This document shows positions 18,345 through 27,593 of a DNA stretch of 64,000 nucleotides, piece by piece. The notes under the pieces were generated by a model. It saw only the letters and a list, made by a program, of their open reading frames with translations, did not search any database and was not told the DNA's origin. The position numbers were made by a program, and so were the translations under genes. This DNA is from Chitinophagaceae bacterium (GTDB lineage Bacteria; Bacteroidota; Bacteroidia; Chitinophagales; Chitinophagaceae), in the NCBI GenBank assembly GCA_016786885.1, contig JAEUVO010000067.1:62001-126000 (forward strand), given 5' to 3'. Each line of letters opens with the position of its first letter. The first letter of the stretch is position 1.

Positions 18345-19226
18345 TCAGCCGGAAATAAGGCCCAGGTCAGTTGCCACTTCTTTACTGCAGAATAAGTAAT
18401 TATAATAATCACTTTTTGATATCGTATCAACCTGTCTTATGCTGCCAACTTCGTCAATATTAAAATAATAGTATCCGGCTCCTTTTACCAGGTCACTAAC
18501 CCGCCTGCCCACTTCATCATTCAAAATTTCGATCAGCATAGCAGGCCGGTATTGCAGCAGGTACTCAGAAAATCCTTCCAGCACTTCCGGCTCATGTGTT
18601 TCTACATCAATTTTCATCAGATCAATCCTACTGATATTATGCTGACGGATAAATGTATCCAGTGTAAGTGTTTGTACTTTAGTTTCTATTGTTTGTATTC
18701 CTGGAGCATTCAGATTTTTATTAATAGTAACTGAATAAACATGTTCGGTTGGCAGATCGTAAAACATTGCAGTACCATCCTTATCAGAAATTGCTGCATC
18801 TGAAGAGATAATATCATATTTATTTAGTTCTATATTCGCCTTCAGTTTTTCAAAAACTCTTGCCACAGGCTCAAATGCAAATACCTGTGATGCCGGATTT
18901 ACACATTTCGCTATTAAAGAATAAATACCCGTGTTAGCGCCAATGTCGAAAATCACTGTTGATTTTTCGCATAGCTTCATCCATATTTTTATGGATTCTT
19001 TTTCCCAACCGTTTGTAAGCCCTTTCCAGAAAATTTCATTTTCCACCTGGTAGCCATAGTGTTTTATTTTAAATTTTCCCGTCTTACCAACAGGTACCGT
19101 AAAAACTCCCTTAAACTTCAAATGCCTGAAAACAGATTCCTTCGGACTCCAAACAGCCCTTAGAACATGAAACATTGCTTTTTTAAAAGGAACCAGGTTA
19201 TAAAGGTTTTTCAGGAATTTCTTCAT
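18345..19226 (-). CDS. FkbM family methyltransferase
   Basis: 293 residues. TVIFDIGANTGIYSLIAKC is motif I, QVFAFEPVARVFEKLKANIELN the following strand, and DLMKIDVETHEPEVLEGF the diagnostic FkbM motif with KIDVE. The family O-methylates hydroxyl groups on sugars and polyketides. About 60 basic N-terminal residues precede the fold. The gene starts 25 nt after the Wzt-like gene. Since some ABC-exported O-antigens are capped by methylation that Wzt then recognises, this neighbour is a candidate capping enzyme (inference). Confidence 0.85.
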   Translation of the reverse strand: MKKFLKNLYNLVPFKKAMFHVLRAVWSPKESVFRHLKFKGVFTVPVGKTGKFKIKHYGYQVENEIFWKGLTNGWEKESIKIWMKLCEKSTVIFDIGANTGIYSLIAKCVNPASQVFAFEPVARVFEKLKANIELNKYDIISSDAAISDKDGTAMFYDLPTEHVYSVTINKNLNAPGIQTIETKVQTLTLDTFIRQHNISRIDLMKIDVETHEPEVLEGFSEYLLQYRPAMLIEILNDEVGRRVSDLVKGAGYYYFNIDEVGSIRQVDTISKSDYYNYLFCSKEVATDLGLISG

Positions 19227-19251
19227 AATACACAGGATATAAAATAGTAAG

Positions 19252-20466
19252 CTAGGTGTTTGAATAATTGGTTACTGCTGCTTCTGCAGCAATAAAACCA
19301 GCATGCCTGGGGAAATCAATAGTACGGCCTTCCATAGGGCTGTCAGTTATTTCAAAAGTCAATATTTCCTTCTGCCAGTCTAATGTATTGGTATGACCAC
19401 TCCCTAACCATACCCCCAGTGTATATAATCCCTGGATCATCGGAGGAAGAAGTATTTCAGATACAACACTTATAGCCTGATTACCTTTACGACCGAAGTT
19501 AATAAAAGGTTCATACCGTGGTATTGCTTCCATTAACGGTACTGCATCAATACTGCCAATATAAAAAGCAAGATAAGAGGCAGGAAATTCATCATTAACA
19601 TTCAGTACCGTGTTTATTCTGAGTTTTTGTTTTGGCTGCGTACCAATTACTTCTGTTTCAACTTTCCCAATATAAACATTGCTGCTTTTCTCTGCATTCA
19701 CCTCCCAGGTATTACGGCTGGCATCAACATTGTTCATGTACAGGTTAATAACTTCCTCCACTTTGCCACTGAATTTCATTTTTCCTTTCTCAAGAAAAAC
19801 TCCCTTACTGCAAAGGTTTTGAACAGCCGGCATATTATGACTGACGAATAAGATAGTACGTCCGCTTTTACTGACCTCATCCATTTTTCCAAGGCATTTT
19901 TTCTGGAAGTCAGCATCACCTACTGCCAATACTTCGTCAATTACCAGTATTTCAGGTTCCAGGTGTGCTGCTACCGCAAATGCTAACCGCAATTGCATAC
20001 CACTGCTATATCTCTTCAGTGGTGTATCCAAAAATCTATCCACTCCGCTAAAATCAACAATGGCATCAAAATGCTTATCGATCTCCGCTTTACGCATACC
20101 AAGAATGCTTCCATTCATATAGATATTCTCCCGGCCCGTTAACTCCTGGTGAAACCCGGTACCAACTTCCAGCAAAGAAGCAATACGACCCCTGCAAATA
20201 ATTTTTCCGCTGCTGGGAGGAGTAATTCCTGAAAGTATCTTTAATAAGGTACTTTTCCCGGCTCCATTTTTACCCACCACTGCCAGACTTTCTCCTGGCA
20301 TTACCTGGAAACTTACATCATCCAATGCCTTGAATATCTGCTTGGGTGGTTGCTTTAATCTTTTAATAGGATTGGATAATACATCCCGCAAGGCCATATA
20401 AGGCTCTTTTTCACCACCAATAAAAAATTCTTTGGAAATATGTTGTACTTCAAGTATTGATTTCAT
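19252..20466 (-). CDS. wzt: Polysaccharide ABC transporter ATP-binding protein with C-terminal recognition domain (Wzt-like)
   Basis: 404 residues. The N-terminal ABC domain spans about 1-245: Walker A GKNGAGKST, signature YSSGMQLRLAF, Walker B EILVIDEVLAVGD, switch His in LFVSHNM. Residues about 255-404 form an extra beta-rich domain like the Wzt C-terminal domain that binds the modified non-reducing end of O-polysaccharide. Together with the membrane partner immediately upstream it forms the inner-membrane exporter. The extra domain implies that the exported glycan carries a terminal tag, consistent with several methyltransferases nearby. Confidence 0.92.
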   Translation of the reverse strand: MKSILEVQHISKEFFIGGEKEPYMALRDVLSNPIKRLKQPPKQIFKALDDVSFQVMPGESLAVVGKNGAGKSTLLKILSGITPPSSGKIICRGRIASLLEVGTGFHQELTGRENIYMNGSILGMRKAEIDKHFDAIVDFSGVDRFLDTPLKRYSSGMQLRLAFAVAAHLEPEILVIDEVLAVGDADFQKKCLGKMDEVSKSGRTILFVSHNMPAVQNLCSKGVFLEKGKMKFSGKVEEVINLYMNNVDASRNTWEVNAEKSSNVYIGKVETEVIGTQPKQKLRINTVLNVNDEFPASYLAFYIGSIDAVPLMEAIPRYEPFINFGRKGNQAISVVSEILLPPMIQGLYTLGVWLGSGHTNTLDWQKEILTFEITDSPMEGRTIDFPRHAGFIAAEAAVTNYSNT

Positions 20467-20475
20467 TAGGTATGA

Positions 20476-21294
20476 TTATGCCAGGTCAGCAAAATAGGCT
20501 TCCGTTTTACGAAATGTATATACACCGGCAAGCAGAAAACAAAGAGCTACCAAAAAGCCAAGCCCAACACTCATCCAGTCGATCGCATTGCCTGTAAAGG
20601 CGCTACGGGAAAGATTAATGGCATTTGCAATTGGGTTTAGCCTCATGACCCATGCCAGCCAACCATTTTCAAAAATCTTACTGCTGTATAAAACCGGGTT
20701 TACAAAAAGCAGAAACTGTATCATAAATGGCAGCACATATTGAAAATCCCTGTACTTCACATTCAATGCTGCCAAAAATGTACCGAGCCCTAAAGTTGTC
20801 ATTACAGTCAGTACAATACTTACAGGCAAACAATACAGCACCCTTAACCAATCAGTATTATGATTATAGAAGATCAGTACTGCAATGTATATCAGGAGAG
20901 AAAAACAAAAATCGAATAATGCCGTGAGTATAGAAGACATAGGAATAATGAGCCGGGGGAAATATATCTTCTTAATGATGTTGGCATTCGCCACCATGCT
21001 GTTGGCGCTGTTAAGCAAACCATTACTAAAAATATTCCAGATGATCAGACCTGATAAAGCAAATATAGGATAAGGAATACCTTCACTGCTGACCCTTAAC
21101 CCTCTGCTGAAAATGAGGGTGAATATCATCATCATAGCAAGAGGTTGTAATATCGCCCACAGAAATCCAAGGGCTGCTTGTTTGTACTTGACTTTAATAT
21201 CCCGCCAGGCAAAGAAGTAAAATAATTCCCTATACCTTATAAGCTCTTTCAGGCCCAATGAGAATTTATGTTGTCGTTCGATGATATACTCCAT
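20476..21294 (-). CDS. wzm: Polysaccharide ABC-2 transporter permease (Wzm-like)
   Basis: 272 residues. An amphipathic N-terminus (RELFYFFAWRDIKVKYKQAALGFLWAILQP) is characteristic of Wzm/TagG/KpsM permeases. Six hydrophobic segments follow, with the family stretch YRDFQYVLPFMIQFLLFVNPVLYSS near 180-205. It pairs with the ATP-binding gene 9 nt downstream to move lipid-linked polysaccharide across the inner membrane. The gene starts at ATG 21294, 62 nt after the preceding methyltransferase. Confidence 0.93.
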   Translation of the reverse strand: MEYIIERQHKFSLGLKELIRYRELFYFFAWRDIKVKYKQAALGFLWAILQPLAMMMIFTLIFSRGLRVSSEGIPYPIFALSGLIIWNIFSNGLLNSANSMVANANIIKKIYFPRLIIPMSSILTALFDFCFSLLIYIAVLIFYNHNTDWLRVLYCLPVSIVLTVMTTLGLGTFLAALNVKYRDFQYVLPFMIQFLLFVNPVLYSSKIFENGWLAWVMRLNPIANAINLSRSAFTGNAIDWMSVGLGFLVALCFLLAGVYTFRKTEAYFADLA

Positions 21295-21356
21295 AGTTAA
21301 CGGTAATTAAGGATGATATTTAAAAGACTATTTATAACAAGCTGCCTGCTGATAAA

Positions 21357-22091
21357 TTAAAATGGAGCATACCAATCCCATCTCCTTTTATCCTCATCAG
21401 TCTTTCGGAGTGCAATACAGCGGGAGTTAATTCCCTGTTTATAGTCTGCTACAGTAAGGCTTTGCTTGAAGATACTTCTAATACCAGGAATTGAGCTGAC
21501 TTTGTGCATCAAGCTTGCTCCAAAACCAGGCTTTACATTCCCGGGAAATTGTGCGACAATCTTATAGCTGGGATACTGTGTAATATATCTTACCAGCTTA
21601 CGTACACTGTAATATCCTACATCATCAAAAACAACAATGCCATTGACCTCCAGCAACCGGTCAATAAAAAAGAAGTCCATCATCAGCCAGTCAAACTGTT
21701 TAGTAGAGTCGATATAAACGAAATCAAACTTTTCCCTTCTGGCAAGAAGTTCTGGCAAAACTTCATAGCAGTAATTTTCCCTGAAATCTGTTTTCTCTTT
21801 ATACCCGGCCTGAGTTATGAGATCCAGCCCATTTCCTCCCCAATCACTTGTTTGGAACTTATCAATAACCAGATGTCTGCCTCCGTTTTTGGAAACTTCC
21901 TCAACAATAGAAAGTGCAGACATACCAAACGCAAAACCTATTTCAAGTGATTTTTTAAACTTATTTTCCTTGACCAATGATTGTAAAAATTCACATTGTG
22001 GTCTCTCTGTTTCCCCATATATCTGAATTTCCTCTCCCTTGCTATTGACAAACTTGCCCGTTGTAAAAATATTTTCCAGCAGCTTATTCAT
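21357..22091 (-). CDS. Class I SAM-dependent methyltransferase
   Basis: 244 residues. SLEIGFAFGMSALSIVEEV is motif I, RHLVIDKFQTSDW the ribose-binding strand, and KFDFVYIDSTKQFDWLMMDFFFIDRLL plus GIVVFDDVGYYSVRKLVRYI match the caffeoyl-CoA/Methyltransf_24 group. Those methyltransferases often depend on a divalent metal held by Asp residues visible here (VYID, FDDVG). A sugar O-methyltransferase is inferred from context. It sits between another methyltransferase and the exporter permease. Confidence 0.8.
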   Translation of the reverse strand: MNKLLENIFTTGKFVNSKGEEIQIYGETERPQCEFLQSLVKENKFKKSLEIGFAFGMSALSIVEEVSKNGGRHLVIDKFQTSDWGGNGLDLITQAGYKEKTDFRENYCYEVLPELLARREKFDFVYIDSTKQFDWLMMDFFFIDRLLEVNGIVVFDDVGYYSVRKLVRYITQYPSYKIVAQFPGNVKPGFGASLMHKVSSIPGIRSIFKQSLTVADYKQGINSRCIALRKTDEDKRRWDWYAPF

Positions 22092-22156
22092 TATCTATAC
22101 TTAGTTTCTTTTAATTTATTAGGAGATTGATCCTATAAAATCACAGTCACTAATCC

Positions 22157-22858
22157 TTATGGTTTAGTAGCCACAACTACCAGGTTCAGAAAAAAATCAG
22201 TTTTTTTGGGGAAGAGTTTACCAAAAATCAATGACCCGGTATTATTAAACAGATGAAACGTTGGCGCAACAATCCTACCGCCAATGGGCCACTTTGGAAG
22301 AATATGCATATACCAGTACAAGCCCCATAACTGAAAAAGAGTTTCTACAAAATTTGATGTTTTCTCAAGGCTAATAATTTTAAAATTATGCCTTTCAAGG
22401 AGGGTCTGAAATCCAATAGATGTGTAACGTCCGAAATCATTTGGCATTTCATGCTCATGCCACGCAAAAGGTACTGTAATAAGTATCTTCCCGCCGGGTT
22501 TAATCACCCTGTTTAATTCATCCAATATTTCCTCCAGGTTAAATATATGCTCAAATACTTCCGAAGAGAGAATACTGTCAAATGTATTATCCGGAAATGG
22601 TATTTTTTTCCCGTCATACATTACATCAATATTTTCATCCTTATGGCTATGTCCTTCTCCATTGAAATCAACGCCTATATATTCTGAAACATTTGTGAAC
22701 AGGGGTTTATAGGGTTTCGTTCCGCAGCCAAAATCCATCATTTTTCCTTGCAATGAAGGAGCATTCTTTGATATATGGTGTAGTAAATGCTTACGGATTA
22801 TATAGTATGGGTTGAAAATCGAAGGGTTGAATTTTTTATCAATAGTACCTTCACTCAT
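22157..22858 (-). CDS. Class I SAM-dependent methyltransferase (Methyltransf_11-like)
   Basis: 233 residues. MMDFGCGTKPYKPLF (about 41-55) is motif I; IDVMYDGKKIPFPDNTFDSILSSEVFEHIF gives the typical post-I and motif II run; LNRVIKPGGKILITVPFAWHEHE gives motif III. The enzyme resembles the UbiE/Methyltransf_11 class. The target is unknown; in this locus a glycan hydroxyl or carboxyl is plausible. The C-terminal 70 residues contain a hydrophobic stretch around WGLYWYMHILPKWP. Confidence 0.8.
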   Translation of the reverse strand: MSEGTIDKKFNPSIFNPYYIIRKHLLHHISKNAPSLQGKMMDFGCGTKPYKPLFTNVSEYIGVDFNGEGHSHKDENIDVMYDGKKIPFPDNTFDSILSSEVFEHIFNLEEILDELNRVIKPGGKILITVPFAWHEHEMPNDFGRYTSIGFQTLLERHNFKIISLEKTSNFVETLFQLWGLYWYMHILPKWPIGGRIVAPTFHLFNNTGSLIFGKLFPKKTDFFLNLVVVATKP

Positions 22859-22909
22859 TTTATCTGTAATTGTTTGTAACAGTTATGTATTAGCTAATAG
22901 ACAACCCAC

Positions 22910-23839
22910 TTATTGTGCCGGAAAAAAATGTTCTTTATAAACCTTGCGAATGCCTTCCTCAAGTGGTATGGAAGCTTTCCATCCCGCTTGCGTCAGCCTG
23001 GATACATCCATTAATTTTCTGGGTGTACCATCAGGTTTGCTGCTATCCCAGTTTATTTCTCCCTTGAACCCGGTAATATTTTTAATCAGTTCCGCCAGGT
23101 CTTTTATCGTAATATCATCACCCACCCCAATATTCATTGGCTCACCCCCCTCGTATTGCTGCATAAGAAAATAGCAGGCATCTGCCAGGTCATCTGCATG
23201 CAAAAACTCACGGCGTGGTGAGCCTGTACCCCACAATGTTACTGAAGCATCGCCATTTTGTTTCGCTTCATGAAATTTTCGAAGCAGTGCAGGTAATACA
23301 TGAGAGTTATTAAGGTCATAATTATCATTGGGGCCGTACAGGTTGGTAGGCATTACTGTGATAAAATTGCTCCCGTACTGAGAACGATACGCTTCACACA
23401 TCTTCAATCCTGCAATCTTTGCAATAGCGTATGGTTCATTAGTAGGCTCCAGCAGACCTGTAAGCAAGTATTCTTCCTTCAATGGCTGCGGCGCCAGCTT
23501 TGGATAAATACAGGAAGATCCAAGAAATAATAATTTTTTTGCCCCATGCAAATGTGACTGATGAATAACATTCGACTGTATCATCAGGTTATCATATAAG
23601 AATTCGCCCCGGTAGGTGTTATTGGCTATGATGCCGCCTACTTTAGCAGCAGCCAATATCACATATTCTGGCTTTTGCCCAGCAAAGAAATCGGCCACCT
23701 GCTGCTGGTTGCGAAGATCCAGCTCTTTTGAGGTTCGGACTATAATATTATTATACCCTTCTTTCTTTAATCGCCGGTGAATAGCGCTACCCACCATACC
23801 ATTGTGACCTGCGATATATATTTTACTGTTCTTTTCCAT
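22910..23839 (-). CDS. fcl: GDP-L-fucose synthase
   Basis: 309 residues. GHNGMVGSAIHRRL (NADP-binding, residues 11-24), GSSCIYPKLAPQPLKEE (catalytic Ser and substrate loop) and YAIAKIAGLKMCEAYR (Tyr-x3-Lys) are diagnostic of Fcl/WcaG. It epimerises and reduces GDP-4-keto-6-deoxymannose to GDP-L-fucose. The partner Gmd gene lies 9 nt upstream in the same operon, so the locus can supply GDP-fucose on its own. Length and motifs match the family fully. Confidence 0.95.
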   Translation of the reverse strand: MEKNSKIYIAGHNGMVGSAIHRRLKKEGYNNIIVRTSKELDLRNQQQVADFFAGQKPEYVILAAAKVGGIIANNTYRGEFLYDNLMIQSNVIHQSHLHGAKKLLFLGSSCIYPKLAPQPLKEEYLLTGLLEPTNEPYAIAKIAGLKMCEAYRSQYGSNFITVMPTNLYGPNDNYDLNNSHVLPALLRKFHEAKQNGDASVTLWGTGSPRREFLHADDLADACYFLMQQYEGGEPMNIGVGDDITIKDLAELIKNITGFKGEINWDSSKPDGTPRKLMDVSRLTQAGWKASIPLEEGIRKVYKEHFFPAQ

Positions 23840-23848
23840 GCTATATTT

Positions 23849-24961
23849 TTATTCATGCTGGTTTAGCACATCAAACCCCGCCTCTTTCAATAATTTATTC
23901 CGACGGAATAGTTCAATATCTGCTGCTACCATTTCCTTTACCATTTCCGCCAATGTGTATTTAGGTGTCCAGCCAAGTTGTTTATTCGCCTTTGTCGCAT
24001 CACCGATCAGCAGGTCTACTTCGGTAGGCCGGTAATAGTTAGGATCTACAAATACTACCTCTTTTCCTATTGGCAGATGCTTAGGGTCGTTTGTTGATTT
24101 GATAGTACCTTTTTCTGTAGCACCTGTTCCGGAAAATTCCAACTCCACTCCCACTTCACGAAAAGCCATACGGATAAAGTCCCGTACAGATGTGGTAACG
24201 CCAGTGGCAATTACATAATCTTCTGGTTTGTCCTGTTGCAATATGCGCCACATAGCATCTACATAATCCTTAGCATGTCCCCAATCTCTTTTTGCATCAA
24301 GGTTTCCTACATACAATGCATCCTGCAATCCCAACGCCATTTGGGCAACCGCTCTGGTAATCTTACGGGTAACAAATGTCTCACCCCGCAATGGGCTTTC
24401 ATGGTTAAATAAAATTCCATTGCAGGCATACATATTATATGCCTCCCTGTAATTAACAGTGATCCAATACGCATACATCTTTGCCACTCCATAAGGACTG
24501 CGTGGATAGAAAGGTGTCTTTTCACTTTGTGGCACTTCCTGTACTAATCCATATAATTCTGATGTAGAAGCCTGGTATATTTTTGTTTTTTGGGTAAGTC
24601 CTAACAGCCGAACAGCTTCCAGTATCCGCAATGTCCCGATACCATCCGCATTGGCAGTATACTCCGGCACATCGAAGCTCACTTTTACATGGCTCATTGC
24701 CCCGAGATTATAAATTTCATCGGGCTGTACTTGCTGTATTATCCGGATAAGATTAGTGCTATCGGTTAGGTCTCCATAATGCAGGATGAATTTCCTGTTC
24801 TTTTCATGCGGATCTGCATAAAGATGATCGATACGGGCAGTATTAAAAAGGGATGACCTTCTTTTGATACCATGCACCTCATACCCTTTACTCAGCAAGA
24901 GTTCCGCAAGGTAGGCACCATCCTGTCCGGTAATTCCAGTTACAATTGCTTTTTTATTCAT
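23849..24961 (-). CDS. gmd: GDP-mannose 4,6-dehydratase
   Basis: 370 residues. [15 protein letters not shown] is the NADP-binding motif. [19 protein letters not shown] is the signature with catalytic Thr/Ser-Glu, [19 protein letters not shown] holds the Tyr and Lys, and [19 protein letters not shown] is a Gmd-specific block. It converts GDP-mannose to GDP-4-keto-6-deoxymannose, the Fcl substrate. The two genes are adjacent and almost certainly co-transcribed. Confidence 0.96.
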   Translation of the reverse strand: MNKKAIVTGITGQDGAYLAELLLSKGYEVHGIKRRSSLFNTARIDHLYADPHEKNRKFILHYGDLTDSTNLIRIIQQVQPDEIYNLGAMSHVKVSFDVPEYTANADGIGTLRILEAVRLLGLTQKTKIYQASTSELYGLVQEVPQSEKTPFYPRSPYGVAKMYAYWITVNYREAYNMYACNGILFNHESPLRGETFVTRKITRAVAQMALGLQDALYVGNLDAKRDWGHAKDYVDAMWRILQQDKPEDYVIATGVTTSVRDFIRMAFREVGVELEFSGTGATEKGTIKSTNDPKHLPIGKEVVFVDPNYYRPTEVDLLIGDATKANKQLGWTPKYTLAEMVKEMVAADIELFRRNKLLKEAGFDVLNQHE

Positions 24962-25015
24962 AGTAGTGTTTATGGTTAGTCCTTTTGAGTAGTTCTGATA
25001 ATAAGTTGATATAGG

Positions 25016-25915
25016 TTATATTTTCACATTTCGTATATCATGTACCAGTTGAATCCCCTTTCTTGTTTCCTCCATGGTTATCCCATGTCCTCCAAGTATC
25101 TCATAATAAGACCTGGTATGCAAATCATCAAAACCTTCATTAAAATGCACCTCTTCGCTATCTATTATCAATGAGCGGAATGCTTTATTTCCCTTCCGCT
25201 TTGTTTCAACAGGTAAATCATCATTATCTATACTTAAAAACCAGTCCACATCTGCTTTTTGAAGAGACAGACTTCCTGAGGCTTTAGTTGCGGTATTCTG
25301 GCTGATATTTATGGAAACTACATCACCAAATATCCAAAGCAACATATCAAAAAAATGTAACCCAATATTAGTGGTAATGCCGCCGCTCTTTTGAACATCT
25401 CCTTTCCAACTGTTATGATACCAATGCCCCCGGGCAGTTATATACTTCAAATTTATCTTATGTTTTTTACCTGCCGGCTTCGACAGGATTTTCTCTCTTA
25501 AGGAAATAATAGACGGATGCATTCTCAGTTGAAAAATTGTACTAACCTTACCTCCTGTTTCCTTTTCAATCTCTGCAAGGGCATCTACATTCCATGGATT
25601 TAGCACCACTGGTTTTTCACAAATCACATCAGCCCCAATACGAAGCCCAAAACGAATATGTGAATCATGCAAATAGTTAGGTGAACAAACCGAGACAAAA
25701 TCAATTTGTGTTCCCTGGCGTTTTAATTTTTCAACATGCCGGTCAAAACGTTCAAACTCGGTAAAAAAATGTGCTTCAGGAAAATAACTATCAAGCACCC
25801 CTACCGAATCATGTTTATCCAATGCAGCCAGCAGGTTATTACCTGTTTCCTTTATTGCTTTCATATGCCTGGGGGCTATATAACCGGCAGCTCCTATTAA
25901 AACAAAATTCTTCAT
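25016..25915 (-). CDS. Gfo/Idh/MocA oxidoreductase, UDP-GlcNAcA 3-dehydrogenase-like (WlbA/WbpB)
   Basis: 299 residues. The N-terminal Rossmann fold starts MKNFVLIGAAGYIAPRHMKAI, and ICEKPVVLNPW contains the EKP motif. The C-terminal alpha/beta domain has SGGITTNIGLHFFDMLLWIFGD with the catalytic His. These features, with AARHMKAI-like N-terminus and a WlbB/WbpD acetyltransferase ending directly upstream (TGA then ATG with no gap), indicate the WlbA/WbpB enzyme that oxidises UDP-GlcNAcA at C3. The pathway then needs a 3-aminotransferase (WlbC/WbpE), which is not next door. Confidence 0.85.
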   Translation of the reverse strand: MKNFVLIGAAGYIAPRHMKAIKETGNNLLAALDKHDSVGVLDSYFPEAHFFTEFERFDRHVEKLKRQGTQIDFVSVCSPNYLHDSHIRFGLRIGADVICEKPVVLNPWNVDALAEIEKETGGKVSTIFQLRMHPSIISLREKILSKPAGKKHKINLKYITARGHWYHNSWKGDVQKSGGITTNIGLHFFDMLLWIFGDVVSINISQNTATKASGSLSLQKADVDWFLSIDNDDLPVETKRKGNKAFRSLIIDSEEVHFNEGFDDLHTRSYYEILGGHGITMEETRKGIQLVHDIRNVKI

Positions 25916-26488
25916 TCAATTGGTTCTTGTCACTTTTTTATCGACAAGGCCATACTCTTGTCCACTCCCGGCACATATAGCTTTACCGTTAGTATCAAAT
26001 GAAAGCTTATGCCCATATTCACTTATCCAGCCTGTTTGCCGGGCAGGGTTACCAGTTACCAGTGCATAAGCCGCTACAGATTTTGTCACGACAGCTCCAG
26101 CTCCAATAAATGCATATTCACCAATCGTAATGCCACAAAGGATCGTGGCATTTGCACCAATACTAGCCCCTTTTTTTATCAACGTTTTCTTATACTCAGT
26201 TTTTCTGACAACTGCACTTCTTGGATTTATAACATTGGTAAATACGGCTGAGGGGCCGATAAAAACATCATCTTCACAGATCACTCCTTCATATAAGGAG
26301 ACATTATTCTGGATCTTATTGCATTTACCAAGTACAACATTAGCCCCCACAAATACATTTTGACCAATAGTACAGTGTTCACCAATTACTGCCCCAGGCA
26401 TAATATGACTAAAATGCCAGATGTTTGTATTCTCGCCTATCTTACATCCTTCATCTATTATCGCTGTCGGATGTATAAAGAAACTCAT
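25916..26488 (-). CDS. UDP-3-amino sugar N-acetyltransferase, hexapeptide family (WlbB/WbpD-like)
   Basis: 190 residues. Starts FFIHPTAIIDEGCKIGENTNIWHFSHI and continues as imperfect hexapeptide repeats (IGENT, IGEHCTIGQNVFVGANV, IGEYAFIGAGAVV) of a left-handed beta-helix. NIWHFSHIMPGAVIG is characteristic of WbpD/WlbB, which acetylates the 3-amine of UDP-GlcNAc3NA using acetyl-CoA. The direct coupling to the WlbA-like gene supports that assignment. An aminosugar acetyltransferase of another pathway (for example FdtC) is the alternative. Confidence 0.86.
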   Translation of the reverse strand: MSFFIHPTAIIDEGCKIGENTNIWHFSHIMPGAVIGEHCTIGQNVFVGANVVLGKCNKIQNNVSLYEGVICEDDVFIGPSAVFTNVINPRSAVVRKTEYKKTLIKKGASIGANATILCGITIGEYAFIGAGAVVTKSVAAYALVTGNPARQTGWISEYGHKLSFDTNGKAICAGSGQEYGLVDKKVTRTN

Positions 26489-26554
26489 TGATAAAATGTT
26501 TTTATCTCTTCTTCAGCAATAATCACTTCTAACACTAAACAAAGCAAGCTGTAA

Positions 26555-27529
26555 TTATTTTTTTCCAAATGCAAGGTGATCCTTCCATATTTCGTCCTGT
26601 GGTAAGGATTTAAAATACTCGTAGGTAATTTTTAAACCTTCTGACCTTGCTACAGAAGGTTGCCAGTTCAATAATTGTTTAGCCCTTGTGATATCTGGTT
26701 GCCGCTGTTTAGGATCATCCGCCGGCAATGGTTTATACACTATCTGCTGCTGAGAGCCTGTTAGTTTAATGATCTCTTCTGCAAAATCTTTCAGGCTGAT
26801 CTCATCAGGATTACCAATATTTACAGGTTGTGCATAATCGCTAAGCAACAGTCTGTAAATACCATCCACCAAATCGGACACATAACAAAAGCTGCGGGTC
26901 TGGCTGCCATCACCAAATACAGTAAGATCTTCACCCCGCAATGCCTGGCCGATAAAAGCTGGTAATGCCCGGCCATCATTCAGGCGCATTCGGGGACCAT
27001 AGGTATTGAATATTCTTACAATTCTTGTCTCCACTCCATGATAAGTATGATAGGCCATGGTTATTGCTTCCTGGAAACGTTTTGCTTCATCATATACACC
27101 ACGGGGACCAACAGGATTTACATTTCCCCAGTAATCCTCGTTTTGCGGATGCACTAGCGGATCACCATATACTTCGCTGGTGCTAGCCACTAAAATTCTT
27201 GCTTTCTTGCTTAATGCAAGTCCCAGGCAGTTATGTGTGCCTAATGAACCTACTTTAAGGGTTTGAATCGGAATCTTTAAATAGTCTATCGGACTGGCGG
27301 GTGAAGCAAAATGAAGAATATAATCCAGGTGACCCGGCACATGTATAAACTTACTTACGTCGTGATGATAAAAACTAAATGTTTTAAGCGGGAATAAATG
27401 TTCAATATTCTTCAGGCTGCCGGTAATAAGATTATCCATTCCCACCACTTCATATCCTTCCTTAATGAATCTGTCGCATAGATGAGATCCTAGGAATCCT
27501 GCAGCACCTGTAATAAGAACTCTTTTCAT
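26555..27529 (-). CDS. uxs: UDP-glucuronate decarboxylase (UDP-xylose synthase)
   Basis: 324 residues. [14 protein letters not shown] is the NAD loop. [23 protein letters not shown] is the UXS-specific block, [15 protein letters not shown] and YDEAKRFQE hold the catalytic residues, and [10 protein letters not shown] with [16 protein letters not shown] match Uxs proteins closely. It decarboxylates UDP-glucuronate to UDP-xylose. The gene lies 64 nt downstream of the UDP-glucose dehydrogenase that makes its substrate. Confidence 0.92.
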   Translation of the reverse strand: MKRVLITGAAGFLGSHLCDRFIKEGYEVVGMDNLITGSLKNIEHLFPLKTFSFYHHDVSKFIHVPGHLDYILHFASPASPIDYLKIPIQTLKVGSLGTHNCLGLALSKKARILVASTSEVYGDPLVHPQNEDYWGNVNPVGPRGVYDEAKRFQEAITMAYHTYHGVETRIVRIFNTYGPRMRLNDGRALPAFIGQALRGEDLTVFGDGSQTRSFCYVSDLVDGIYRLLLSDYAQPVNIGNPDEISLKDFAEEIIKLTGSQQQIVYKPLPADDPKQRQPDITRAKQLLNWQPSVARSEGLKITYEYFKSLPQDEIWKDHLAFGKK

Positions 27530-27593
27530 GAAGAAAATAATTATGAGTATTTAATTGCCGGACCATTGATCAGCACAATACCCGGTAAACATT

